Assembly (NCBI GenBank): GCA_029891345.1
Contig: CM056995.1
Coordinates: forward strand, 212,797,047 to 212,861,046
Direction of reading: 5' to 3'
Length of the DNA stretch: 64,000 nucleotides
DNA from: Dryococelus australis
Lineage: Eukaryota; Arthropoda; Insecta; Phasmatodea; Phasmatidae
Positions 45,953 through 56,739 of this stretch are shown here, piece after piece (positions within the stretch are counted from its first letter, which is position 1; each line of letters starts with the position of its first letter). Position numbers and translations under genes: made by a program. The notes beneath the pieces are model-generated. The model was not told the origin of the DNA and made no database searches. It saw only the letters and a program-made list of their open reading frames with translations.

Positions 45953-46395
45953 TTAAGGGCTATTCACGATAAAGTGAGCACTTTGAAAATGAACCTTAGG
46001 AAAAAAGTCACTGCCTCTGCCTACGTATATTTCAATAGGCTTACTAAGTAACATTCGCCCAGTAAAGTTGGTAACGATGGATGGAAAGTAGCTCCATATC
46101 TTAACATCAAATAAAATTTGTTAGGTAATGATCTGTGATAACTTAAATTATTTATTTCGTTTTCGTTTTTTTTTTTTTTTTTTTTTTTTTAATCCATTGG
46201 AATGTAAAAATGAGTAGTTTTATAAGATGTTTACTTTTCTAATAATACCATATTTTCACTTTACTGACGCATGAGCGAAGTGATGAGTCCCGTAGCAATG
46301 TTAATTTTACATAATGCGGTGGAATACACAACGTGCATAAAAGCATATATTAAGTAGGTCTTTCAAAATTGATTATTTCACCGTGAACAGCCTAT
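45953..46395 (-). mobile_element. MITE type A copy, reverse, with T25 expansion
   Basis: Left end AGGGCTATTCACGATAAAG, right end TTCACCGTGAACAGCCTATA. The interior is reversed type A. A 25-T run (46166-46190) stands where other copies have a short T/A stretch. Confidence 0.9.
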
Positions 46396-48115
46396 ACTGT
46401 TATTTTCACTGTATCAGAATGACATCAGATTGAGGGATATAGCTCAACTGACTCGTCCTATTTTTTAAGGCTAGTCATTATTATTTGGTGGATTCTATAA
46501 TCCAAAATGAATGCACAGTAAATTTTTAACCAAACACTGTAGGCACATATACACAACAGTGCAAATATGTTGATAAATAAAATAATATACATATTTATGC
46601 AGATTACGGGCATTTGTTATGTAATCCTAATAGGCATTTTCGTTGCGCTTTATCATTTATAATAAAAATAATAAATGCAATCTCGTCGAGTTTAGTATGA
46701 GTTTTTACAGCAGAAAAGCCATATGGTCCAGCCCAATGGTATTGGATTGCATCCCGTGAACCCACTATATAACGCACATGTTTTGTAACCAATGAAGCAC
46801 GCGTTTGATTTTCGGAAGCATTGCCTGGTTATACGTTAACTTGTAAACCGTTTCATGCATTGCATTTCGGAAAGCGAGAAAGGATCATTCTATAACCATA
46901 ATGTGTTTAAGTTATATTATTTTGAGTTTGCTGGATTGTGTACTTCACCTTGTTATTTTGTGAGCCCCTGACGTGGGTACTTTCCGGTCCAAGTAGGTTT
47001 TCCATATATGGGGTCGCAAAGTAGAATAAACATTCTGTGTTTTTATGTGTGTATATATATATACGATACATTTATATCGAATAAATACAAGCACACTTCC
47101 AATCAGTGACGTGGGGTGAACTGTTGCAAGGTAAGCTGGTTTTAGCTCTGTACTGTACACTGTTGCTTGCTAGTTTACACTTACACCAGTAAAACGTAGC
47201 TCGGCAGCTGACGCCACAGGACGCGTGTAATGGGTCCCTTGCTGCTTGCTTGTGAGTGGTCGGAATGCATTCAGTGTCCCTAGGCTGCACGGTGGTTACT
47301 GGCTCCTGCTAAGTGCACCGAAAATGTACAGCGTGAGTAAGCACCAGTTTACCTCGCAACACTTCACCATACGCCACGGCTTCCAATCATTATTGTCAAT
47401 TAAAGTTATTCGTGGGTAAATTAGCTTTCAAATCCTGTCCCTATACAATAACTTAAGCCGACTTCGAGTAACAAAGTTATATTTTATGAAGTAGAGCACA
47501 TCATTACACAAAACTTTTAACAGGACGTGTTAAAGCCCTTTCGTGAAAGTAGACGTTGCACAACGATATACACTGTACACAGCAAGAGTGTCCAATAAGG
47601 AGAGTACCTCACGTGCGATAGACATTACACGTTGCTGAGACTATATGCACGGTGTTTTTGAGATACTTGTCGAAATTCAAACCACGGAATCTATGGGCTA
47701 ATATAAGAAATAAATCCTAGTAGCAAAACTTTTGGAAAATGCATCTAATACTTTTAATTGAAAGTGAAGTTAGCAAATCAGCGCCGGTATTCCGCAACTT
47801 CACGTACATGCGTGCACAACAAGTTGAAGTTGAAGTTTGTTTAATTTTCTCTATGTTACAGAATATTTCATGCATTTGTTCAGTGCCGCAAGTTATCAGA
47901 TGTCCTCAAGAGTAGGTATATGTTATATTTAGCATGACATTTAACAAACTGTAATAAGGAATGGAACTGCTACGTAGCTGCTACTGCCACATCCATGTTC
48001 ATCCTTACCTCTAGAGATACTGAAAATTATCCCTACTGTAACTGTAGTTATGAATTTGTTCACGCAGCGAGGGTACAGTTACCGATAGCATCGAGTACAT
48101 CTGCAACATTTCAAT
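46396..48115. other. Unassigned DNA
   Basis: Only short chance ORFs. A short (TA) run lies near 47,049-47,060. No TE ends or domains are recognised. Confidence 0.45.
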
Positions 48116-48230
48116 ATGCCAAGATATCAAAAGAGGGCAGAATACCAACAGCTGGAGTCGTCAGAAGCAGAGCGTGTATTGGGAATGCACGATGTCGGCT
48201 TAGTGTACCGTAAGAACTGCTCAATGTTGT
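48116..48230 (+). pseudogene. Possible Tc1-like transposase N-terminus
   Basis: The first ~35 codons from the ATG at 48116 read MPRYQKRAEYQQL followed by ERVLGMHDVGLVYRK. This resembles the helix-turn-helix start of Tc1/mariner-family transposases, where a basic start, a QL-x-x-x-ERxxI/VxGL segment and SYRxIA occur. After that the similarity is lost and no DDE catalytic region is seen. If right, it is only a relic; a chance match is possible. Confidence 0.35.
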
Positions 48231-48397
48231 GTATTGGGTTGTATGGGGATGGATATACGAAACCTTTTTTACATCATGTAGGCAAATTCCTGGCTCGATA
48301 CATCGAATTACAGGTCATGAGAACAGGTAGCCGAGTCTACCGCAAAATCGGCACAGATAACGACATTTGTGACGACCACACTACGATGTACAGTATT

Positions 48398-48901
48398 CTA
48401 TAAGACTATCCGTCGAAGATTGGACGAGAGTGGATAATAGTTACGGCCTCTGCGCAGACTGCCTTTGACTCCATTACCATCATACTGTACTTCTTTGTGT
48501 ACGAAACTTCGGAATTGGGTACAGGTATGGCGTAGCTTTGTATTTTTCGAAGAATTAAGCCTCGCTCTCTTGAAGGCGCGTCCTTTGTCACATATGATTA
48601 CTTTTCTTTCTGTTTGTAACACTTCGGTGTCCCAGGTGTTGGCGGTATTATTTCTGTAACATACGAGTGTAGTATACGTGTTTCTTACGTTCCAGCCTGC
48701 TACTGGGCAAGCAAGGAACTGATAAATTGTCTTGTTCCAGCGCCGAAGAACGGAGCGACGCGACTTACTGGAGTTTCGCCTACTGTTGCTTCTACTTGCA
48801 AAACGCAATCGCTGTGCGGGTTGCCGGTTCACAAAAGTTATGTGTTCCGCTTTCGTTTGCTCAGAGTTGTTGAGTTGAGAGGTTCTAGCGGCTCTTAACA
48901 A
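48398..48901 (-). CDS. Unrecognised 167-codon ORF, probably not a gene
   Basis: The longest uninterrupted minus-strand frame of this stretch. The product is Arg/Ser/Asn-rich and basic, with no membrane segment, signal peptide or domain I can name. Its first codons overlap the tail of a truncated SINE (48,886-49,034). It could be a chance ORF in moderately GC-rich DNA. Confidence 0.15.
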   Translation of the reverse strand: MLRAARTSQLNNSEQTKAEHITFVNRQPAQRLRFASRSNSRRNSSKSRRSVLRRWNKTIYQFLACPVAGWNVRNTYTTLVCYRNNTANTWDTEVLQTERKVIICDKGRAFKRARLNSSKNTKLRHTCTQFRSFVHKEVQYDGNGVKGSLRRGRNYYPLSSNLRRIVL

Positions 48902-49034
48902 CGAGATCTTGAGTGCCGATGAGGATAAATGAGGTGAAAATGGAGCACGTTGGAGTGAAATGGTGGATTAAATGGGAGATCCCCGAGAAAACCCGCATCG
49001 TCCGGCACTATTCCAACTTGCGAATATCCGGGAG
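48886..49034 (-). mobile_element. SINE family 1 fragment, reverse
   Basis: GGCTCTTAACAACGAGATC, GGGAGATCCCCGAGAAAACC and CATCGTCCGGCAC match the SINE body. The tRNA head is missing and the copy is diverged. Confidence 0.8.
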
Positions 49035-50241
49035 TGTTTTTGCATCCTTGTTATTTTATTACGTTTGACTGATCGTTATGTCATAGCGGTACTTGATTGT
49101 GATTCGTCCTGGATGATATAATGTGATGTAATTGCACGTAGAGTTTTGTCGAAGGGGTTGTGGGGGGAGCATTGACAAGTATTTAGGTGGGTGAGCGAGC
49201 GTCTTGAGGTCATTCATAAATTGCATGCAATCTTGCAATTATTTTCTGTCGAGGGGTTTCTACGATGTCTATGCCAGTTTCTCCCCTCCCTTTGCAGTTC
49301 AGTTTAAGTTAGCATGGGAGGTAAAAATGGTCCAAATCGCGGCCATGTTCGCCCAATCCCAGTAAAGCCGCGAGCATGTGCTCTTGTAGTCAGAACCTCT
49401 CCTGCATGCTTAGGCGTATTGGACTCATCCCTGTGATGCATCTAGTTCCTGTTCATACCGAGGACCTCCGACTCTCTTCTTAGATTTAAGGTAGGTCATA
49501 AAGATAAATAAATCGGCCAGAGGTCAGAGAGATTCTTCGCAGGAGACCGCGCCGGCATGCGCCGGAGGTACAGCACCTGAGAGACGTCGATGGGAAACTG
49601 CGTCCAGAGGAAAGATTCATTGATGACCAGGGGAGGACTCTCCACTTCACAGCAGTGGCGATACTCTCCTTGAGACTACAGAAGTTAAAGTATTTCTCAG
49701 GACTTTGTTTTTCTTGGGGTGATTGTGGGACTTTGTATCACACCGAGTAGTTGGTGGCACACACAAACTTTTTCCGGACTTTTAGTCAGCTGTGCTATTT
49801 TGGAGTTTGCATTCTTGATAATACTGGTGATATTTATGAAGAAATATTCACATGCTTATGTTAAGGGAACGAACTCAGGGGCACGAGTTGAGAAAGACAG
49901 GTGTCCGTGAAAGTAGTAAAGAAACGGGGATTCTGCAAGCTGCGAGTGCCGTGTCTGTGTGAGGTGAGCTGAGAACTATGAGTGTGAATAGGATCAGACA
50001 AAGCACTGCCGGCTTGGAAAGGTGCTTGGTGGGGAGAATAACCCAGTCTCTGTTCTGGTTTACAAGAGGTATGTAGGTGAAGCACTACCTACTCTCTAGG
50101 GGTACGGTGAGGAGAATATCCTCATCTTCTGACTGTGGAGTGATTGGAGTGAACATCTCATGTGCACTACCAACTCTTTGGAGGTGTTTTGGTTTGGGGG
50201 GGGGGGGGGTTTCTCCTCGGCTCTTTAGTTATTGAGGACGA

Positions 50242-50295
<54 letters not shown>

Positions 50296-50799
50296 TTGTG
50301 TGGGCATGGGATTACATGGACGGTGACTAAGAAGTATATTTAATAGTGGTAACCTCTCTTATAGCTTCTCGTTTAGAACGAAGAATATGTTGTATCACTA
50401 CTTTATTACGAGTTTTAAACCCTTTTATTAAAGTTAAAGTTATATAAATTCGTTTACTGTGAAATTTGTAACTTTTTGTGGAGCTTCTAAGAGGTCAGAA
50501 GTAAAGTTTGTGAGACGATTCTATGAGTGGTAGGACATTTTGTGGGAATTGTATTGTAATATATTGTGTTATGATTTAATTACATATTTTAAATTATGAA
50601 AAGCAATTTGCGTGGAGATTAATTAAAAGAGTTTCAAAAGGCCACAATAATATTTCAAAATATAAAATATATTGTTTATTTGTGCAGTAACATATCACTT
50701 ACCCTGGAAGCAATTATAGTCAAATTTCCTTTATCCTGTTGGTTTTTGTGAAAGATTGGAATGTTAGCATTACATCACTTCCTCATTATGTTACTCTTA
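49035..50799. other. Unassigned; G-rich and (GT)n-containing DNA
   Basis: 49.1-50.2 kb is moderately GC-rich with direct echoes such as CACTACCTACTCTCTAGG and CACTACCAACTCTTTGG about 70-80 bp apart. This could be LTR-like or tandemly organised DNA, but no ends were found. A G run lies near 50,197-50,210 and (GT)n at 50,246-50,294. Confidence 0.35.
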
Positions 50800-50810
50800 G
50801 AGTAGGAGTA

Positions 50811-51057
50811 GTGAGTGAGTGAGTGAAGAGATTTCGGTGGCTCTTAACAGCAACGTTTTCAGAGCCAATGTGGGTAATTGAGATGAGTATGGAGCAGCGC
50901 CGTAATTAAAGGGCGGGGAAACGGGAGATCCCCGAGAAAACCCGCCGACCAGCGGCATCGTCCCACATGCGAAAATCCGGGAGTGACCCAGCCGGGGACT
51001 AAACCCGGTGCGCCTTGGGGGAAAGAGCAGGCTAACCGCTCAGCCACCGCTGCCCCG
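50811..51057 (-). mobile_element. tRNA-derived SINE (family 1), full length, reverse
   Basis: Tail GTGAGTGAGTGAGTGAAGAG, body GGGAGATCCCCGAGAAAACC, head complement CTAACCGCTCAGCCACCG. Exact 11-bp TSD GAGTAGGAGTA (50800-50810 and 51058-51068), so probably a recent insertion. Confidence 0.95.
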
Positions 51058-51068
51058 GAGTAGGAGTA

Positions 51069-51388
51069 ACGAATGTTGAGATGGGGAGTTGTGGTGGTAG
51101 GGAACTGAGGTGATACGCCGCTAATTATTTTGTATTTTATGTAATTTTTGTATTTGTATAAGGAATATTTTGAAATCTAGTTTCCGCAGTATATTTTTGT
51201 AGCACTTCAAATAATCTGAAGTAAAACCCACAAAATCTCAGTGTGGAATGTGCAGATCTAATGCTGAATTTTAAGAAGCAAGTATTCTGCATTGTAAAAA
51301 TACAATAATTCATTTGTAGAGAGGCAAGAAAATTTTTGGCAACTTGTTTCCAAAAAAAAAAAAAAAAGTGTCTGTAACAAATAAAGAA
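51069..51388. other. Unassigned AT-rich DNA
   Basis: Nothing recognised. An A run is at 51353-51366. Confidence 0.4.
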
Positions 51389-51570
51389 ATTGTTTACGAG
51401 AAAGAAAAAGAGAGAACGAAATACAGAGAAAGAGAGAGAAAGACAGAGAAAGAGAGAAAGAAAGCGAGGGAGAGGGAGGGAAATAGAGAGAGGAAGAGAG
51501 AGAGAGGGAGAGAGAGCGAGGAGGAGAAGGAAGGCGGTGGCCTCCTCCTCAGAGAGAGAGAGAGAGAGAA
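51389..51570. repeat. Polypurine (GA/GAAA/GGA) tract
   Basis: About 180 bp almost purely A and G on the plus strand, with GAGAGAGAGA at the right end and a short CCTCCTCCTC break at 51,541-51,550. ORFs across it in three frames are low-complexity artefacts. Such tracts can adopt triplex (H-DNA) structures, which is general knowledge and not shown here. Confidence 0.9.
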
Positions 51571-52632
51571 ATATTTTTGCAAAAAAAACAGGTGGCTGTA
51601 CCTATACGGTGCATGGAAATAATACTACATGCCGGGCTAATAATATGGGAATGTTTAGCATAGCTACTATACAAAGTTCTGAACTACCCTACACATTTGA
51701 CTGTTTCATGAGCCACTGTCCATGCATGTATGGGAAAATATTTTACCATTCGCGGTTTGTCTCTGTACGAATACACTAATATGGTGAATTTACAAATAAT
51801 TTCTTACAGTGTGCGATCGTCGCGCAACACACTCTTGTGAGGTACGGACTCCATACTTTGGCCTGGGGGATCACCGAACCTAAGCCAATAGAGCGTGTAT
51901 TGGATCATCAATGAATTCGTGTACTCCAGCACTCGAGACCTGCTCAGCACCTTAAGATCACTTGAAGGAAGAATAGTAGAGTATTCAGCAGGTCGTTATA
52001 TGGGCACCACATGACTTATGCTACGTTGGATGATCGCCTGCATTGTCTCCAAAAGAAAGCGCATTCCATAGTACGTTGTGATTTGTCCCGATTTCTCAAC
52101 AGAATTCACACCAGTGCTTGTCCTTGCTTAACAACGGAGCATTTATCCCTGTGTGTATAATATGTGGTGAAGGTTTTGTTTTCTCCTTCGAAATGTTTCA
52201 ATTCCTCTGGCCAACTTCTTATTTTGGTATATTTATTACATTGTTTGTATTTATTCGTCAAATATATTATATTCACTGCCATTTACAGTTAAAAATATGG
52301 TAGGATAACAACAGCTAATACATTAATCTCTTTATTGCACCTTTCCTTCTTGTAGACTTCTTTATGTTTAATGAATAATCACTTTCAGTATCCGATCAAC
52401 ATTTATGCAGAAAGAAAGTGTAGTAGATCTACCGGAGTGAAAACATTCTTACGCGTGTGCGCCAAAAACGATCGTTATAAGTCCGTGAATTTTGCAGGTT
52501 CTTTCGGCGACAACTTCAAGAACGTATAATCGTGTGTTCATTTCGTGAATGGATCGAAGTATTGTTTGGACCCGCCCCGTACGGCTCTTCAGCCAGTATA
52601 AAAAAAAAAAAAGTCGCGACCGTATAACAAAG
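51571..52632. other. Unassigned DNA
   Basis: Short ORFs without motifs; no TE ends. Confidence 0.45.
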
Positions 52633-52873
52633 TATAGGCTATTCACTGTAAAGTGAACACATTCGAAAGCCCTCTCATTAGGAATAATAGTCCCTAAATA
52701 TATTTTATTTTGGCCATAGACGTTAACTTCCGAGTCCGGTGGAATATACACAGAGGGTTCATTACCTACGTGGCAATATTTACTTAAAAAGGTGGTTAAA
52801 TAATAAAAAATTAGCTGAAAGGAAAACGTAACTAGGGCCTCAACAGTGCTCACTTTATCGTGAACAGCCTATG
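52633..52873 (+). mobile_element. MITE type B copy
   Basis: Ends TATAGGCTATTCACTG and TATCGTGAACAGCCTATG. Interior GGAATAATAGTCCCTAAA, GACGTTAACTTCCGAG and CGTGGCAATATTTACTT. A 134-codon minus-strand ORF across it is chance. Confidence 0.9.
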
Positions 52874-53064
52874 CTTAACAATGCCGAAGTAAAACAGCTG
52901 ATCATACCACAAACTCCGGAAGCACGCGCCAACACAATGGCGTCGCTGGCCAGCTACATGTGAGAACGCCATTCGCCAGTCAGCACTTAGTAATCTACTC
53001 ACCAGCCGACAGTCCAGCGAACAGGGGACCTCCCGCAGCATGCGGCGGCCAATCAGAGATCAGG

Positions 53065-53180
53065 TATGTCCCCAGAGCCTCGCGCATCCAATCAGAGGAC
53101 CAGCACGCCCACATCAAACGAAACGCCACGCCATTTCATGTCTGTGTACTTAACTGCGCTGTGGTTGTAGTATCTCGTGC
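53065..53180 (+). repeat. Dispersed repeat E copy
   Basis: CCAGAGCCTCGCGCATCCAA, CGCCCACATCAAACG and CACGCCATTTCATGTC in the same order as the minus strand at 22.27-22.38 kb. Function and class unknown. Confidence 0.6.
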
Positions 53181-53575
53181 AGACAATCGAATATAAAGGA
53201 AGTCTGTCAACGTGGAAGCGGCCAAGGAACGAACAGTTGTATCCCGACCATATAGACAACTGATAAATCTAGGCTGATGCCAAAATTATTCGCAAATTCA
53301 CGCTCCTGTTGGGTCGCGGTGGTATAGGGGCCAGACTACACGGCGTTTATGGTCCCATATGCGGGGGCCAAGCAAGCTAGGTGGGGGAACATAACTCTCA
53401 TGGAGAACATAATATTATTTCACTACGTTGTGCAATTAAAACTATTAAATATAGCCTACATCCAGTTATATCATAAATCATGAAACACTTTACGGCTCGT
53501 GTACTCGCTCCGCGGCCGTGTTACGCTTGAGTAATATAATACTGCTCACTTCTCGAGACCTAGATCGCTGTGGTG
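53181..53575. other. Unassigned DNA
   Basis: Nothing recognised. Confidence 0.4.
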
Positions 53576-54016
53576 CTACATCGCGACCACAAGAACGACA
53601 GTAGTACCAACTACTTTCCGATACAACCAAATCTGATCACCAAGTTCCATCTTCATCTTCTTACAAAAAACACTAATTACAGCAGTATTGTCTGCCTTGC
53701 CCTCATGAACTGGAAAAGTCTTCCAACAGATTATCCTGTTTGGATCAATCTTACTAATCTCCTTTGGTGCAGGCTCCTTCTCGACATGAAACCCTCTGAA
53801 GAAACACATTTATAACAAACCACTACCAGCTTTAGCCGTTATTCCTTGAAGACCAAAACGGTACAAAACAGACAACAAAATATAACTCTCTTCCATATCA
53901 AGGATCTTAACTGTCCAAGACCTATCATCGTTATTGACATCCTTAGTAAAAGACACAATATTACAATAAACCTTCCTCGGGTAATAATCAGAAGTACGAA
54001 TTCGCCTCCGATTCAC
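53576..54016 (-). pseudogene. Unassigned 147-codon frame with one in-frame stop
   Basis: On the minus strand two ORFs lie in the same frame, separated only by a TAA at 53810-53812. The upstream part reads RRIRTSDYYPRKVYCNIV and DDRSWTVKILDMEES. The downstream part reads HVEKEPAPKEISKIDPNRI and KKMKMELGDQIWLYRKVVG, ending in a hydrophobic run. The mixed charged and aromatic composition looks more protein-like than neighbouring chance ORFs. I do not recognise the family; it may be a TE gene or retro-copy. Confidence 0.35.
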
Positions 54017-54111
54017 GTCAGGATGAAATCTGTAGGTGCGGGCTGATCCTGGACTTTTCTGTTTTTTTTTTTTTTTGTGTGTGTTCTTACCTTTTTTGAG
54101 GTATATATCTG

Positions 54112-54256
54112 TGTTGCCGTTGGTCGGCGGTTTTTCTCGGGGATCTCCCGTTTCACCCTCCCTTGCATTCCAGCGCTGCTACATACTCGCCTCCCCTCGC
54201 CCCCTCATTGGCTCTCAAGACATCGATGTTAAGAGCCGCCCAAATCTCTCCACATC
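54112..54256 (+). mobile_element. SINE family 1 fragment
   Basis: Body and tail only (GTTGGTCGGCGG, TTCTCGGGGATCTCCCG, GATGTTAAGAGCCGCCC). A T run and unrelated sequence replace the head. Confidence 0.8.
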
Positions 54257-55202
54257 CACATACCTCCACCGACCGTTAACGGAAAATACATCATTTTCGA
54301 TAATCCAGCTGTCTCCAGGATGACCAAGGGAGTTTCGCGCGCAATTAGCTTCCATTTTTGCACCGTACTGTGGTTGAAAGTCTGACGCCGTACTTGTCGC
54401 GGCAGCAAACGTAACTGGAACATTCAGCGACCACGACGCGTGTCAGTTGCAGCGAAAGCGAATACGCACCCTCGCAGTGGGGTGGCCAGAAATTCCTCAG
54501 AGTGGGGGTCACCCTGACTGAAGGCAATAGACGGAGATAACAAAGGCGTTAGTGGTGCTGACACGTACCAGTTCGGATAAATACTAGTAGTTGACTACTT
54601 TAGAATATAATAATATGCATCATAGTTATTGCAAATTACATAGGTATATTTTTATCAAAATTGAACGCTTATTAACAACTGCAAAACTAATAGATAACAA
54701 ATTTATGGATCAAAAGGCGAGGGGGTTATAACCCCTACACCACCGCATGGCTACGCCCCTGTACCCTTACGAACCTGGAAGTTTCCTTTAATCTCGTGAT
54801 AGCGACGCTACAAAGAAGTGGAGGGACGCGTTGCCCAATTAGCAGGCTGCTACGCGTCCCTTTTGTCCATTAGCATGTTTACCTGGGGTAGTTCCTGATG
54901 AAGGCGGCGAAGAAGGGCTTCTGTGGACAAGGTGGGTGGCGAAGGGCCGTGAAAGGAGGGCAGGATAGCTCGTTTGGGTTCACGCGGAAGGTAAGGTTTG
55001 ACGTGACTGTGCTCCCTCCTTCTGAAGATGCCAGCGCACGATCAAAGCAAGTTTGAACGGGCTTGTTGCGAAAGAAAAGTGTGTAATTTATTTCAGCTTT
55101 CAAAAGATTTTTTATTGTAAAATTTAAAAAAATTCTTCATAAATGAAACAAAAATAAAAGTTATGTTTGCTATCTATCAAATTGCAGACGACTTTAATAA
55201 AC
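54257..55202. other. Unassigned DNA
   Basis: Moderately GC-rich at 54.3-54.55 and 54.75-55.05 kb. Short ORFs without motifs. Confidence 0.4.
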
Positions 55203-55615
55203 TAAAGGCTGTCACGGTAATGCGAAAACTTTTGAAATCAATCTTGGAAAAAAGTCACTGCCTCTACATGCATGTTTTAACGGCCGCAATGAGTGACACG
55301 AGTTCAGTAAAGTTGGTAACGATGGAGGGGAAAGTAGTTCCATATATTAGCTTCGGACAAAAAGTGTTAGGTGATAACTTAAATTATTTTTCTCGCACTC
55401 TATGTTTTTTATTGCATTGAAGTGTAAAAATGAGCAGATTTAAATAATATTCACTTTTCTAATAATTTCACAGTTTCACTTTAACGACGCATGATTTAAG
55501 TGATGAGGCACATGACAATGTTAATTTGACATAAGGCGGAAGAAAACACAGCGTGTATACAAGTAGATCTTAAGCAGGGCTTTCAAACGTGATCATTTTA
55601 CCGTGAACAGTCTAT
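55203..55615 (-). mobile_element. MITE type A copy, reverse
   Basis: Left end TAAAGGCTGTCACGG, right end TTTTACCGTGAACAGTCTA. Reversed type A interior (AGTCACTGCCTCTACATG, GATGAGGCACATGACAATG). The left terminal repeat has a small deletion. Confidence 0.88.
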
Positions 55616-55860
55616 GGAACGTAGGTAGGACTTAACCTTCTCGGGCTTGTTAAATACGCAATTTTAGACGTTGCAACGAACTTTTTTTGTTGTTAGGAAC
55701 TTTGTCAGTATCAGTAACACTGTATCATATATCTAAACCATTAACAATATGATTGTATATTAATGTCATTGGCAACAGTTGGTGTGGAATTTCAGAATAT
55801 TGCATAAACAACGAAATGATGTCCCCACTATGTGAGGAACTTCTCTTATGGAGTGCCTGA
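55616..55860. other. Unassigned DNA
   Basis: Nothing recognised. Confidence 0.4.
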
Positions 55861-55870
55861 ATGCACTACT

Positions 55871-56116
55871 GGGGCCACAGTGGCTGAGTGGTTAGCCTGC
55901 TCGCCTCCCACCAATGTGATCCGGGTTCAATTCCCGGCCGGGTCACTCCGGATTTTCGCATGTGGGAATCGTGTCCGTCGGTCAGCGTGTTTTCTCTGGG
56001 ATCTCCCGTTTCCCCCGCCCTTTCATTCCGGGCGCTAGTTCTTACTCACCTCAATCACCCTCATCGTTTCTCAAGACCCCGATGTTAAGAGCCATCCAAA
56101 TCTCTTCCCTCACAAT
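55871..56116 (+). mobile_element. tRNA-derived SINE (family 1), full length
   Basis: A-box GTGGCTGAGTGGTTAGCC, B-box GGGTTCAATTCCC, body CTGGGATCTCCCGTTTCC and CGATGTTAAGAGCCATCC. TSD ATGCACTAC at 55861-55869 and 56117-56125. This copy has the best-preserved promoter boxes in the window. Confidence 0.93.
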
Positions 56117-56379
56117 ATGCACTACCTGTCGAACGTCAAATATAGAAACCGCAATGACTGAAATATTTAATATCTCATCGACATCGAGGTCATTACCGAC
56201 TGAAATAATTGTTCAGTCAGGAATGGGGAAGGATCGCCCATGACAATAAGTTACAGTTATAATTAATGAGCTTACCTTCCTCAACATGAATGCAACTAAT
56301 TTTAAAATAATTTCTTAAAAGTTGAGTTCGTAAGAAGGACTTAACTTCGCTTTGAAAGCAATACCTTTAGAAATGAAAC
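56117..56379. other. Unassigned DNA
   Basis: Nothing recognised. Confidence 0.4.
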
Positions 56380-56600
56380 CAGAAACTTGCGCAACAGCAG
56401 TAAGACGATTAAAAATACACGAATGCCTTACCCGGGACTTGAACTCAGAAAACCTCGTACTAAAATCTAGCGTGTAATACGCTGCATTACGGATGTCGGA
56501 TCGGGAGTATCAAATTCGGATTTAATCAGTCTGATGTTTTGAATTATAACGTTTACTAAACTAAAATATTTACAGGTCATTTATTTTGAAAATTAGTGAC
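56380..56600 (-). mobile_element. tRNA-derived SINE-like repeat (family 3)
   Basis: On the minus strand a tRNA-like head runs CCGTAATGCAGCG to a B-box GAGTTCAAGTCCCGGG, then GTAAGGCATTCGTG. The same order with the same flanks occurs around the MITE at 31.52-32.16 kb. TSDs were not found. Confidence 0.55.
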
Positions 56601-56739
56601 TAAGCCATACAAAATATGTGAGTTTACGTGGCCTTCCTTTGCGCTATTGTGTGAAGAATTTGAAGTAAATAGGTTGTTTAATCCCTGAGATATGACATAA
56701 TAAACTTAATTTTCTTATTAAATGCTGTCGTACAAAATT

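Noticed and set aside
48398-48901. Confident gene call for the 167-codon ORF
   Set aside because: It overlaps a SINE fragment and shows no domain; kept only as a low-confidence entry.
51390-51779. 129-codon Arg/Glu/Lys-rich ORF
   Set aside because: Translation of the polypurine tract; all three frames are open there for compositional reasons.
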